A DNA stretch of 64,000 nt from Desertimonas sp963733085. Its GTDB lineage: Bacteria; Actinomycetota; Acidimicrobiia; Acidimicrobiales; Ilumatobacteraceae. The position numbers and the translations under genes were made by a program. Below, in pieces: positions 9,378-17,753 of this stretch. The notes under the pieces are model-generated. The model saw only the letters and a program-made list of their open reading frames with translations, searched no databases and had not been told where the DNA came from. Every line of letters begins with the position of its first letter. Position 1 is the first letter of the stretch. Location: assembly GCA_963733085.1 (NCBI GenBank), contig CAVTBY010000012.1:199969-263968 (forward strand), read 5' to 3'.

Positions 9378-10070
9378 GTGTCGAGTTCGCCGACGACGTA
9401 CGGCCTGTTGGGGATGTTGGCAGTGCGGTCGTGGACGGGGTACGAGCTGACCCGGCAGATGCGTCGCTCGTTGCGGTTCGTGTGGTCGTCGTCGGAGGGT
9501 CACCTGTATCGGGAGCAGAAGCGTCTGGTCGAGCTCGGCTGGGCGGCGGTCGAAACGGAGCCGTCCGGTCGACGATCCCGCAAGCGGTACACGATCACCC
9601 CGGCCGGCGAGGCGGCGCTGCGGGAGTGGCTGGCGACGGTGCCGCAGGAGCCCCACTTCGAAGTCGAAGGGCTGCTGCGCCTGTTCTTCGGTGATCGGGC
9701 CACCGTCGACGAGATGACCAAGTCGATGGAGGCGACGTCCGAGTCGGCGCGGTCGATGCTCGACGAGATGCTCGGCTTCGTTGACGAGTACCTCGGGGAG
9801 GGCGGCCCGTTGTGGATGCTGGAGCACGACGTCGGTCGTCCGGGCGACGAGCGCGTGGAGTACGGCGGTCGGCCGATGTTCCCAGAGCGGCTGCACGTGA
9901 TCGCGCTCGTCATCGACGCGACGACTCGTCTGCTTGCCGACGTCGAGGCGTTCGCACGCGCCACCACGGAGGAGTTGCAGACCTGGTCGGGAATGGCCGA
10001 CTCGGCCAATACTCCCGCCACTCGGGCTCGGCTCGAAGGAATCCGGGACCGACACAGTCGGAAGAACTGA
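9378..10070 (+). CDS. PadR-family transcriptional repressor
   Basis: About 230 residues. The N-terminal winged helix (residues 1-85) reads YGLLGMLAVRSWTGYELTRQ and LYREQKRLVELGWAAV, with KRYTITPAGEAALREWL as the wing, which is the PadR signature. A C-terminal helical dimerisation domain follows. A GTG at 9357 is also in frame, but it would put the start inside the operator, so GTG 9378 is chosen. Operator-like palindromes flank the gene at 9347 and at 10086/10109, which suggests autoregulation and control of the divergent VOC gene and the downstream cupin gene. Confidence 0.85.
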   Translation: MSSSPTTYGLLGMLAVRSWTGYELTRQMRRSLRFVWSSSEGHLYREQKRLVELGWAAVETEPSGRRSRKRYTITPAGEAALREWLATVPQEPHFEVEGLLRLFFGDRATVDEMTKSMEATSESARSMLDEMLGFVDEYLGEGGPLWMLEHDVGRPGDERVEYGGRPMFPERLHVIALVIDATTRLLADVEAFARATTEELQTWSGMADSANTPATRARLEGIRDRHSRKN

Positions 10071-10085
10071 CGACTGGGTCTTGCA

Positions 10086-10125
10086 TACTCGCAATGCGAG
10101 TAGTACGCTACTCTGATTGCGAGTA
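10086..10125. promoter_or_regulatory. Tandem PadR-type operators upstream of the cupin gene
   Basis: Site 1 (10086-10102) is the perfect 17-base palindrome TACTCGCAATGCGAGTA. Site 2 (10109-10125) is TACTCTGATTGCGAGTA, with one intact half. Their centres are 23 bases apart, close to two helical turns. They precede the ribosome-binding site and GTG of the cupin gene at 10151. Confidence 0.7.
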
Positions 10126-10150
10126 ATTTCGAATCCTCGAGGAGAACGCC

Positions 10151-10534
10151 GTGCACGTCGCCAAGGACCACATCCCGGTCAAGATCAACGCCCCCGGCGC
10201 GGTCGCTCGCCAGCTCCCCGACTTCGGCATTGCCGACGGTGCCATCGGTGCCGAATTCTTCACGCTCAGCGCGGGGACCGACCTCGCGCCACTGCTCGCC
10301 GGCCTCGACGACGACGCGTGTCACTCCCCCCACTGGGGTTACGTGATCACCGGCGACGTTGTCGTCACCTACCGCGACGGGACCGACGAGCAGTGCACCA
10401 CCGGTGATCTGTTCCACTGGCCACCTGGACACAGCGTCCGGGTGGAGCGCGACGCCGAGCTGGTCCTGTTCAGTCCGCAAGTCGAACACACCGCGGTGAT
10501 GGACCACATCCTCGACAAGCTTGCCACCGCCTGA
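10151..10534 (+). CDS. Small cupin-domain protein
   Basis: The 127-residue single-domain protein starts at GTG, with GAGGAG seven bases upstream. Cupin motif 1 is present as CHSPHWGYVITGDVVVTYRDG (metal-type histidines, Glu replaced), and motif 2 as GDLFHWPPGHSV. It could bind a small effector or metal; the reaction is unknown. It lies 80 bases after padR and directly behind the two operator palindromes, so it is probably induced together with the VOC protein. Confidence 0.8.
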   Translation: MHVAKDHIPVKINAPGAVARQLPDFGIADGAIGAEFFTLSAGTDLAPLLAGLDDDACHSPHWGYVITGDVVVTYRDGTDEQCTTGDLFHWPPGHSVRVERDAELVLFSPQVEHTAVMDHILDKLATA

Positions 10535-10667
10535 AGCCTGGTTCGGATCCCATACAGCGTCCGCGCCACATGTGGCGCCGATGTTGCATCGAAGTCGCGC
10601 CCAGAGGTGAGCGACCCACCGATAGTCGCCTCAAGTCGAGCGGATCGACCGGGTACGGTGCCGACTC

Positions 10668-11252
10668 GTGGCTGACCCCACGACGTTTGAGCGCGACGCC
10701 ATGGAGTTCGCCCCGCAGCTGTACGCCGCGGCGCTGCGGATGACCCGCAACGAGGCCGATGCCGCCGACCTCGTCCAGGAGACCTACCTGCGCGGCTACC
10801 GCGGCTACGGCAACTTCACCGAAGGCACGAACCTGCGGGCGTGGCTGTTCCGCATCCTCACCAACACCTACATCAACCTTTACCGGTCGCGTCAGCGGCG
10901 ACCGCAGGAGACCGATCTCGCCGACGTCGAGGACCTCTACCTGTATCGCCGCATCGGCGCCATCGAGTCCGCCGTGGCGAGCCGGTCGGCCGAGGACCAG
11001 CTCTTCGATCTGATCGCCGATGCCGATGTCAAGCAGGCCCTCGACGACCTTCCCGAGTCATTCCGCCTGCCCGTACTGCTCGCCGACGTTCAAGGATTCT
11101 CCTACAAGGAAATCGCCGAGATGCTCGACATCCCGATAGGAACGGTGATGTCCCGACTGCACCGGGGAAGAAAGGCGATGCAGAAGTCGTTGTACGAGTA
11201 CGCAGAGGCCCACGGGTTCATCCCTCCGGCCGCTGCCGACAGCAGCACCTGA
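10668..11252 (+). CDS. sigR: ECF sigma factor, SigR/SigH type
   Basis: The 194-residue sigma-70 family protein starts at GTG. Region 2 (residues 10-80) contains ADAADLVQETYLRGYRGYGNF and GTNLRAWLFRILTNTYINLYR. Region 4 (about 125-180) contains LPESFRLPVLLADVQGFSYKEIAEMLDIPIGTVMSRLHRGRK. This is the thiol-stress sigma factor class of actinobacteria. The next gene, five bases on, encodes a matching zinc anti-sigma factor, which supports redox control. mshA for mycothiol synthesis is also in this window. Confidence 0.9.
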   Translation: MADPTTFERDAMEFAPQLYAAALRMTRNEADAADLVQETYLRGYRGYGNFTEGTNLRAWLFRILTNTYINLYRSRQRRPQETDLADVEDLYLYRRIGAIESAVASRSAEDQLFDLIADADVKQALDDLPESFRLPVLLADVQGFSYKEIAEMLDIPIGTVMSRLHRGRKAMQKSLYEYAEAHGFIPPAAADSST

Positions 11253-11257
11253 GCACC

Positions 11258-11491
11258 ATGAAAGATTGCGAACAGACGATCAGCGACCTCGAGTTGTTCC
11301 TCGACGGCGAGTTGCCGCCCGAGAAACGGCAACACGTGCTCGATCATCTCGATGAGTGCATGGAGTGCTTCCACACCTACGACTTACAGGCGGAGCTGAA
11401 GCAGATCATCGCCGCCAAGTGCGCCAATGAACCCCTCCCCGCCGGCCTGATCGACCGCATCCGCCAAAGCCTGTCCAACGAGACCGCCTGA
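11258..11491 (+). CDS. rsrA: Zinc-binding anti-sigma factor, RsrA/RshA type
   Basis: This 77-residue protein has the ZAS zinc motif HLDECMEC (His-x3-Cys-x2-Cys) near residues 29-36 and an extra Cys at residue 4. In this family oxidation of the zinc-bound thiols to a disulfide releases the sigma factor. It is read in the same operon as the upstream SigR-type gene, with a five-base gap. The gene symbol is by family and position. Confidence 0.88.
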   Translation: MKDCEQTISDLELFLDGELPPEKRQHVLDHLDECMECFHTYDLQAELKQIIAAKCANEPLPAGLIDRIRQSLSNETA

Positions 11492-11525
11492 ATCGTCGGC
11501 GGCCGCGTTCGATACGCTCGGCCAC

Positions 11526-11672
11526 ATGGTTGCCGCGAACATCTGGTTCTGGTGGCTCGCCATCATCCTCACGATCATGGCCGTGCTGACGGTCGTCGCC
11601 CTGGGTGTCGGCTACCTCAAGAACGTCACGGCGATGAAGTACCCGAGCCGCAAGCACCAGCAGCTGGATTGA
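11526..11672 (+). CDS. 48-residue single-pass membrane protein
   Basis: ATG at 11526 opens a 48-residue frame. It starts MVAANIWFWWLAIILTIMAV, continues with a long hydrophobic helix to about residue 31, and ends in a basic tail (KNVTAMKYPSRKHQQLD). The stop overlaps the tilS start as TGATG, and the gene lies 34 bases after rsrA, so position supports it being real. The function is unknown; it may be a small membrane subunit or regulator. Confidence 0.65.
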   Translation: MVAANIWFWWLAIILTIMAVLTVVALGVGYLKNVTAMKYPSRKHQQLD

Positions 11673-12577
11673 TGCCCGCCGGCCGCCGGCTCGTCGACAA
11701 CCTCCTCCCACGTTGCTCGTTCCCTCCCGCCGGCTCGAGCGTCGTCTGTGCGTTCTCCGGCGGCGCCGACTCGTCGGCGCTCCTCGTCCTCGCTCTCGCC
11801 GCCGGCTGTGACGTGGCGGCCATCCACGTCGACCACCGTCTTCGCCCGACCTCGGGGGCCGAGGCCGACCGGGCCGAGCAGATCGCACTGAGTCTGGACG
11901 TGCCGTTCGAGCGGCACACAGTCACCGTCGACGCCGGCCCCAATCTCGAGGCGCGGGCCAGGGCCGCCCGAGCCGCGGTGCTGCCCGCCGACGCCCTCAC
12001 TGGCCACACCGCCGACGACCAGGCGGAGACCGTCCTGATCAACCTCCTGCGCGGCGCCGGCGCGGCCGGAATGGCGGCGATGGACCCGGGTCCAACCAAG
12101 CCGCTGCTCGCCCTCCGCCACGCCGAAACGGTGGGTTTGTGCCGCGAGGCCGGGATCGACCCGGTCGTCGATCCGAGCAACGCCGACCGCCGGTTCCTGC
12201 GCAACCGCATCCGCCACGAGGTTCTGCCGCTGCTGTCCGCCGTCGCCGCGCGGGACGTCGTCCCCCTCCTCGTGCGCACGGCTGCCGTGCTCCGCGACGA
12301 CGACGGATTGCTCGACAGCCTGGCCGCCACGCTCGATCCGACCGACGGCCGGGCGATCGCCGCGGCCGAGCCGGCACTGGCCCGCCGCGCCCTCCGTCGC
12401 TGGATCGGCGCCGGCGGCTATCCCCCGGATCAGGCCACCGTGGAGCGGGCCCTCGACGTCGCCAGGGGCGTGACGAAGGCCTGCGAGCTGGGCGGCGGCA
12501 GGCGCCTCGAACGGCATCGCCAGCGCCTGCAGATCGTCCCTGCCGAGCCCAGAGCAACGACGCTGGCAGGGCAGTAA
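11672..12577 (+). CDS. tilS: tRNA(Ile)-lysidine synthetase
   Basis: The 301-residue protein starts at an ATG overlapping the upstream stop. It has the N-type ATP-pyrophosphatase motif SGGADSS near residue 28, HVDHRLR and GHTADDQAETVLINLLRGAG. DPSNADRRFLRNRIRHEVLP is the TilS signature. TilS converts cytidine 34 of the AUA-reading tRNA-Ile to lysidine. The C-terminal region is short compared with E. coli TilS, as in other actinobacteria. The usual downstream hpt gene is absent. Confidence 0.9.
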   Translation: MPAGRRLVDNLLPRCSFPPAGSSVVCAFSGGADSSALLVLALAAGCDVAAIHVDHRLRPTSGAEADRAEQIALSLDVPFERHTVTVDAGPNLEARARAARAAVLPADALTGHTADDQAETVLINLLRGAGAAGMAAMDPGPTKPLLALRHAETVGLCREAGIDPVVDPSNADRRFLRNRIRHEVLPLLSAVAARDVVPLLVRTAAVLRDDDGLLDSLAATLDPTDGRAIAAAEPALARRALRRWIGAGGYPPDQATVERALDVARGVTKACELGGGRRLERHRQRLQIVPAEPRATTLAGQ

Positions 12578-12647
12578 CCTCGTCAAACGGTATGAGCAGT
12601 GCGGGGGATGAGGTCGCGACGCTCAGGACGTCTCGGACCCGTTGACG

Positions 12648-13154
12648 ATGGCAACACGACTGCGCGGACGCTGGGCGCTCGGTATCAAGCCGCGGCACTT
12701 CACCTGGATCCTCACCGACAAACTGGCGATCTGTGAACGACCCGGCGGCTACGGCGAGAACCACCGCCGTGTGCGCCGTCAAGAGGAGATCATCTGGATC
12801 CGCGAGAACGGGTTCGGATGCGTCATCTCCCTGATCACGGCGCCGCACAACCTGCACAACTACGACGAGCTGGGCGTGTCCGCCCGGCACCGGCCGTTCA
12901 ACGCCGACGACGTCGACCCCTGGCTGCGCAGCTTCTATCGGGAGCTCGACGACCTGCTGCGCGGCAACACCAAGGTGATCGTCCACGGCGAGGAGGTCGG
13001 CGATCGCATCGTCGGCGTGATGGGCGGCTACATCCGCTGGGCCGGCCTCGTCGACGACGACACCAAGGCGATCACGATCACCGAACGCATCGCCTCCCGC
13101 CAGCTCGACCCGTTCGCCCGCAGCATCATCCTCAACGCGACCAAACTCCGCTAG
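12648..13154 (+). CDS. Protein-phosphatase-like protein lacking the catalytic cysteine
   Basis: The 168-residue soluble protein starts at ATG 12648 (an in-frame TTG lies at 12642). The first part (ICERPGGYGENHRRVRRQEEI, then GFGCVISLITAPHNLHNYDE) resembles the substrate-facing half of dual-specificity phosphatases. At the expected P-loop it reads VHGEEVGDRIVGVMGGYIRW, where the usual pattern is HC-x5-R; the Cys is Gly, and the Arg is kept with normal spacing. It could be a pseudophosphatase or a ligand-binding relative. I do not recognise a named family, and the fold assignment is inference. Confidence 0.6.
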   Translation: MATRLRGRWALGIKPRHFTWILTDKLAICERPGGYGENHRRVRRQEEIIWIRENGFGCVISLITAPHNLHNYDELGVSARHRPFNADDVDPWLRSFYRELDDLLRGNTKVIVHGEEVGDRIVGVMGGYIRWAGLVDDDTKAITITERIASRQLDPFARSIILNATKLR

Positions 13155-13171
13155 CGCGCGCCGTCATCTCG

Positions 13172-13219
13172 ACCGATGGGTGTTTTCATGACGATTCGGT
13201 CATGCGAACACCCATCGGT
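13172..13219. repeat. 48-nt palindromic element, copy 2
   Basis: The outer arms ACCGATGGGTGTT and AACACCCATCGGT pair perfectly over 13 bases. The inner stem CATGAC/GTCATG pairs perfectly around loop GATTCG. It starts 17 bases after the stop at 13154 and lies before the next plus-strand start at 13271. Compared with copy 1 (inner GGGGGAC/GTCCCCC), both sides of the inner stem have changed together. Confidence 0.9.
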
Positions 13220-13270
13220 GTCCGGCAGCGGATCTCAGTTCCATCGGGTTGCGCCCGATAGGGTCCGGAC

Positions 13271-14251
13271 ATGGCCGGACCAGGCGGGCGGCGAGTCTTG
13301 GTGAGCGGGATGGGGGGTGACCTCGGGTCGCGCGTCGCTGTTCACCTCGAACGCGAGGCCTGGGTCGGCGGGCTGCTCGGGATCGACACCGATCCACCGC
13401 GTCGCCGCCTCAAGCGCGCCGAGTTCCATCTCGCGTCGCCTCACGACCACGATCGCATCCTCGCCTTGGTCAGCCGCTTCAACCCGCACGTCATCATTCA
13501 CATGTCCGTCTGGGAGCCGTTCAGCCGAGCCAACCCGAAGACGGCGAGGATGCTCACCTCGGAGGCGTCGGTCTCGACGCTCGGCGCGGCAGCAGAGAGT
13601 CGAGCCCTCGAATCGATCGTCGTGCGTAGCGGCATCGAGGTGTACGGGCGGGCGCGAGGGGCGCCGACCCGTCCGGACGAGTCGGCGGCGTTGGCCCCGA
13701 CCTGCGACTTCGGCCGCAGCCTCGCCGAGATCGAAGCCACCGCCCGCGACATCGGACGGCGCATCGGCGTGCCGGTCGCCGCCGTGCGTCTCGGCAGCGT
13801 GCTCGGACCGCACGTGCCGAGCCCGCTCGGGCGGCTGTTGCGAATGCCGTTCGTGCCGTTCAGCATCCTCGCCGACCCACCGTTCGCCGTGGTCGAGGAC
13901 GTCGAGTGCGCCAACGCCTTCGTCGCCGCCGCCGAGCGACGCCTCGACGAGCCGGTCAACGTGCTCGCCAACGGAGCGATCACGGCGTTGCAGGCGATCC
14001 GCCGCGGCGGACGCATCCCCGTACCGCTGATCGGCCCGGACTGGCGCATCGCCAAGGTCGTCAGCGGGATCGCCGGTGCGCCGATCCCCGACCATGTCCT
14101 CGAGACGTTGCATCGCGGGCGGCTCGCGGACAATGGCCGGATGCATGAACTGGTCGGCTTCTCTTCGGCGATCACGACGGGCGAGGTCATCGACAAGCTG
14201 TATGCCTGGCCGTCGGTGATCCGTCAGCCGGCGGCTCGGCAGGTGGCTTGA
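13271..14251 (+). CDS. Extended SDR/epimerase-like protein with altered active site
   Basis: The 326-residue protein has a Rossmann NAD-binding motif, VLVSGMGGDLGSRVA, near residues 9-23. At the position where extended SDR enzymes carry YxxxK it reads CDFGRSLAEIE, so the Tyr is Phe and the Lys is lost. It is probably a nucleotide-binding protein without classic dehydrogenase chemistry, or an atypical SDR. Its stop overlaps the next start (TGATG), and the following gene also has a degraded active site. Confidence 0.75.
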   Translation: MAGPGGRRVLVSGMGGDLGSRVAVHLEREAWVGGLLGIDTDPPRRRLKRAEFHLASPHDHDRILALVSRFNPHVIIHMSVWEPFSRANPKTARMLTSEASVSTLGAAAESRALESIVVRSGIEVYGRARGAPTRPDESAALAPTCDFGRSLAEIEATARDIGRRIGVPVAAVRLGSVLGPHVPSPLGRLLRMPFVPFSILADPPFAVVEDVECANAFVAAAERRLDEPVNVLANGAITALQAIRRGGRIPVPLIGPDWRIAKVVSGIAGAPIPDHVLETLHRGRLADNGRMHELVGFSSAITTGEVIDKLYAWPSVIRQPAARQVA

Positions 14252-14976
14252 TGGGCGACGTCGTTGAACTCCCCCAGCGCGTCTTGCCAACGCCCGTCGC
14301 CTCGCTGCAGTCGCTGTCACGATCTGTGACGAGTCGCTTGCTGCCGGCGTGGGACATCGACGAGTGGGGCCGCGACGACTCCCTCGTCCGTGTCGCCAAC
14401 CTGCTCACCAGCGCGCGCTGGGAGACCGTCGTCGGCGGACTCGAGCTGGTGCCGGCCGATGGTCCTGGGGTGTTCGTCATCAACACTCGCCGCCTTCGCC
14501 TCACGCAGTGGTGGGTCGCCGTCGAGCTGAGCTCGGCGATCGGGCGACCGGTCCGCTTCGTCGGCCGCTCGGACACGGCCCCGTTCGGTGCTCTGGCCCG
14601 CCGCCTGGGTGGTTTGCTCGCAAGGCCCGACGAGATCGCCGGTGCTCTGGGCCACGGGGAGCTCCTCGTCATCGGCCTAGGCGGGACGATCGATCCTCGT
14701 CAGGCGGGGAGTTGCGATCCACGGCTGCTCGCGCCGGCGGTCGAGCGTCGCGTGCCGGTCTTTCCGACGGCAGTGACCGCGTCTGATTCGTCGCGAACGG
14801 CGCGTATCGAGGTCGGCCCGGCGATCGCCGTGTCGCGACGTCGGCGCGGCCCGCTCGGCGAGCTGGAGCTGGCCCACCGCATCGAGGGCAGGGTCGGCGA
14901 GTTGCTCGACGCGTTCGGTGGGGCGCACACCGGGACGGTGCTCGACTGGGTGCCGTGGCCGTCGGGGGGCAATTGA
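14251..14976 (+). CDS. PlsC-like acyltransferase homologue lacking the HX4D motif
   Basis: The 241-residue protein starts at an ATG overlapping the upstream stop. The layout WETVVGGLELVPADGPGVFVINT followed by a stretch on inner-leaflet-like residues resembles the start of 1-acyl-glycerol-3-phosphate acyltransferases. Where the family has NHxxxxD it reads NTRRLRLTQWW, so the catalytic His and Asp are missing. FVGRSDTAPFGALARRLGG corresponds to the block II region. It is likely a non-catalytic relative. It is co-transcribed with the SDR-like gene before it and the hydrolase after it. Confidence 0.6.
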   Translation: MGDVVELPQRVLPTPVASLQSLSRSVTSRLLPAWDIDEWGRDDSLVRVANLLTSARWETVVGGLELVPADGPGVFVINTRRLRLTQWWVAVELSSAIGRPVRFVGRSDTAPFGALARRLGGLLARPDEIAGALGHGELLVIGLGGTIDPRQAGSCDPRLLAPAVERRVPVFPTAVTASDSSRTARIEVGPAIAVSRRRRGPLGELELAHRIEGRVGELLDAFGGAHTGTVLDWVPWPSGGN

Positions 14977-14977
14977 C

Positions 14978-15883
14978 GTGTCGTACGTGCGAACTGCCGA
15001 CGGTTGCCGGATCCACTACCGCGTCACCGGCAGGTCGTCAGCCCCACCGGTCCTGATGATCCAGGGCCTCGGCATGGACAAGCACGGTTGGGACATCCAG
15101 CGCCTGGTGTTCTCCCTGCGTTACCGCGTCATCGCCATCGACAACCGTGGCTCGGGCCGTAGCGACAAGCCCGCCGGCGACTACGACCTCGGTCAGATGG
15201 CCGCCGACGCGGTGGCTGTGCTCGACGAAGTGGGTGTCGACCAGGCGCACATCGTCGGGGCTTCGATGGGCGGTGCGATCGCCCAGATCCTCGCGGTCAC
15301 GTGGCCGGAACGTGTTCGCTCGCTGACGCTCGTGTGCACGTCGTGTCGCAACCAACCGTGGCGCAAGGAGCTGCTTCAGTCGTGGGCGTGGGACGCCCAG
15401 CGCCACGGGATGGGAGCGATGGCCGGCCACGCCGCCCGATGGGTGATCGGCCCACGCTCGTTCCGGCGGCTCGTGCCCGTCGTCGGCTGGCTCGGACCGC
15501 TCGGTTTCGGGCGGTCCACCGAGGCCTTCGCCGCGCAGGTCAAGGCGATCCTCGCCGCCGACGACTCGCTCGCCGGAAGGTTGGCGACGATCTCCGTGCC
15601 GACCCTCGTCGTCGTCGGCAATCAGGACATCCTCACACCACGCGGCGACAGCGAGGAGCTCGCCGAGATGATTCCCACTGCCGAGCTCGTCGTCATCAGC
15701 GGGGCGGCGCACGGCCTGATGATCGAACACGCCACGACGTTCAACCGCATCCTGGGCGACTTCCTGTCCCGCGCCGAGCGCTCTGTGTCAGCCCTCGCAG
15801 GCGACGGCGACGATCGCTTCTTCGCTGAGGTCGTAGATCGACACGAACTCGGTGCCGTGCTCGTCGAGGAAGTCGGCGAATGA
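14978..15883 (+). CDS. Alpha/beta-fold hydrolase
   Basis: The 301-residue protein starts at GTG, one base after the upstream stop. It shows the oxyanion-region motif LMIQGLGMDKHGW, the nucleophile elbow VGASMGGAIAQ near residue 95, the acid GNQDILTP near residue 225 and the histidine SGAAHGLMIEH near residue 252. The substrate is unknown; lipid or ester hydrolysis fits the neighbouring acyltransferase-like gene. The last 30 or so residues overlap the convergent gene at 15788-16381. Confidence 0.85.
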   Translation: MSYVRTADGCRIHYRVTGRSSAPPVLMIQGLGMDKHGWDIQRLVFSLRYRVIAIDNRGSGRSDKPAGDYDLGQMAADAVAVLDEVGVDQAHIVGASMGGAIAQILAVTWPERVRSLTLVCTSCRNQPWRKELLQSWAWDAQRHGMGAMAGHAARWVIGPRSFRRLVPVVGWLGPLGFGRSTEAFAAQVKAILAADDSLAGRLATISVPTLVVVGNQDILTPRGDSEELAEMIPTAELVVISGAAHGLMIEHATTFNRILGDFLSRAERSVSALAGDGDDRFFAEVVDRHELGAVLVEEVGE

Positions 15884-16381
15884 GGCGGCATCCGGGTCGC
15901 ATTCGGTGCGGTCGATGACCTGGGCGTAGGGCACCTCCCAGCCATTCACCAGGCGGGCGAAGCCTTCGTCCAGGTCGACGATGGCGGGCAGCTCGAAGCG
16001 GAACTCGGCGCCACGCATCGGCATCAGGGCGAACCACACGATCGTGTCGCCGAGTGACTGTCCGAGCACTGCGCACTGGTAGGACTCGGTGAGGTTGTCG
16101 CACTGCACGACACCGGGGGTGCCGGGGAACACCGTGACGTTCTGGCCGTTGGGCATCACCAGCGTGAGATCGCCGCTCACGGTGTCGTTGGCGGTCATCG
16201 CGAACCCGTCCGCCTTGATCGAGGCGACCAGCGAGATGAAGTCCATCCGCCGGACGTCGCCGCTGTCGGCTCCTGCGACACCTGAGCCGCTGCCCCGCGA
16301 TCCGAGGATGTAGACGACGAGGGCGAAGATCCCAATCGCGACGATCGCGGCGACGAAGCGCCACGAGAGGACCTGTCGCAT
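15788..16381 (-). CDS. Membrane-anchored extracytoplasmic protein, function unknown
   Basis: The 197-residue protein has one N-terminal transmembrane helix (about residues 9-27), a Gly/Ser linker and a globular domain. That domain has paired cysteines (QCDN...YQCAV, ECDPD...VACEG) suggesting disulfides outside the cytoplasm. It starts directly at the hemL stop, so it is the last gene of the rex-hem transcript, which hints at a heme- or redox-linked role. I do not recognise the family. Confidence 0.7.
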   Translation of the reverse strand: MRQVLSWRFVAAIVAIGIFALVVYILGSRGSGSGVAGADSGDVRRMDFISLVASIKADGFAMTANDTVSGDLTLVMPNGQNVTVFPGTPGVVQCDNLTESYQCAVLGQSLGDTIVWFALMPMRGAEFRFELPAIVDLDEGFARLVNGWEVPYAQVIDRTECDPDAASFADFLDEHGTEFVSIYDLSEEAIVAVACEG

Positions 16382-17662
16382 TCAGCTCAGGGTATCGGCG
16401 GACGCTGCAGCAGTCCTGGCAGCACGCGTCGCCGCTTCACCGATCTCGTCGATCACGGCGTCGTCGTGGGCGAGTCCGACGAACATCGCCTCGTAGGCGC
16501 CGGGCGCGATGGCGACTCCTTCGGCGAGCAGTGCCTGGAAGAGCGCCGCGTAGGCCCGCTCGTCGGTTTGGCGGGCGTCGTCGAAGTCGACCGGCTGGGG
16601 GACGTCGCCGCACACGACGCCGACGAGCGTGCCGACAACGGGGAACGATGCGGCGAACCCAGCCGCGGCGCAGGCGTCGCGCAGCAGCGCCGCCAGTCGC
16701 CGGGCCCTGGCGGACAACTCCATGTACACGTCCGGGCCGAGCTCGTCGAGGGCCGCGAGCCCGGCCGCCGTGGCGATCGGGTTACCGGCGAGGGTGCCGG
16801 CGTGGAACACGTTGCCCAGCGGTGTGAGCGTCTCCATCACCTCACGCCGGCCGCCAACCGCCCCGATCGGCAGGCCGCCACCGATCACCTTGCCGAACGT
16901 CGTGAGATCGGGGGTCACGTCGTACTTGGCCTGGGCGCCGCCGGGGTCGATGCGGAACCCGGTGATCACCTCGTCGAAGACGAGTAGAGCACCGACGCGG
17001 TCGCACTCGGCGCGGAGGCCGTCGAGGAATCCGGGCTGTGGAGCGACGACGCCCATGTTGGCGGCGACCGGTTCGACGATCACCGCGGCGACCGACTGGT
17101 CGAGGGCGGGCACCTTGTTGTACGGCACGACGAGGGTCTCGGCAACGGCTCCCGCCGGTACTCCCGCAGTGCCGGGGATCCCCAGCGTGGCGACACCACT
17201 GCCACCGGCGGCCAGGAGGGCGTCCGTGGCGCCGTGGAAGTTGCCGTGGAACGACACGATCCGGTCGCGCCCGGTGAACCCGCGGGCGAGCCGCACGGCC
17301 GTGCTCGTCGCCTCCGTTCCGGAGTTCATCAGCCGCGCTTGCTCACAGCTGGAGACTCGGGTCGTGATCTCCTCGGCGAGCTTCATCTCCCTCGGCGTCG
17401 GAGCGCCGTAGGACGTGCCGTCGGCGGCGGCCGTGCGGATCGCCGCCGTGATCGCCGGATGGGCGTGGCCGAGGATCACCGCCCCGTAACTCTGCACGAG
17501 GTCGATGTAGCGCCGCCCCTCGACGTCGAAGACGTACGGGCCCTCGGCCCGGGCGACGACGTACGGTTCGCCGCCGACCGCCTTGAAGGCGCGGATCGAC
17601 GAGTTGACCCCACCGGGGATGGCTGCCGCCGACCTGGCGAACAGGGTGTGGTTCGAGGGCAC
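16382..17662 (-). CDS. hemL: Glutamate-1-semialdehyde 2,1-aminomutase
   Basis: The 426-residue class III aminotransferase starts at GTG 17662 (VPSNHTLFARSAAAIPGGVNSS matches the family N-terminus). It has ARLMNSGTEATSTAVRLAR, VIVEPVAANMGVV, the PLP-binding lysine in LTTFGKVIGGGLPIGA and FHAGTLAGNP. HemL makes 5-aminolevulinate from glutamate-1-semialdehyde, the second step after HemA, which is encoded upstream in the same operon. The longer in-frame extension upstream is non-conserved and discarded. Confidence 0.93.
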   Translation of the reverse strand: MPSNHTLFARSAAAIPGGVNSSIRAFKAVGGEPYVVARAEGPYVFDVEGRRYIDLVQSYGAVILGHAHPAITAAIRTAAADGTSYGAPTPREMKLAEEITTRVSSCEQARLMNSGTEATSTAVRLARGFTGRDRIVSFHGNFHGATDALLAAGGSGVATLGIPGTAGVPAGAVAETLVVPYNKVPALDQSVAAVIVEPVAANMGVVAPQPGFLDGLRAECDRVGALLVFDEVITGFRIDPGGAQAKYDVTPDLTTFGKVIGGGLPIGAVGGRREVMETLTPLGNVFHAGTLAGNPIATAAGLAALDELGPDVYMELSARARRLAALLRDACAAAGFAASFPVVGTLVGVVCGDVPQPVDFDDARQTDERAYAALFQALLAEGVAIAPGAYEAMFVGLAHDDAVIDEIGEAATRAARTAAASADTLS

Positions 17663-17753
17663 GCCGCGCCCCGTGCACACGACGGGGTCGCACCCGGCGC
17701 CCGGGCAGGCCGCCGCGTCGCAGTACGGGATCGACGTCACCGATGGAGAGCCT

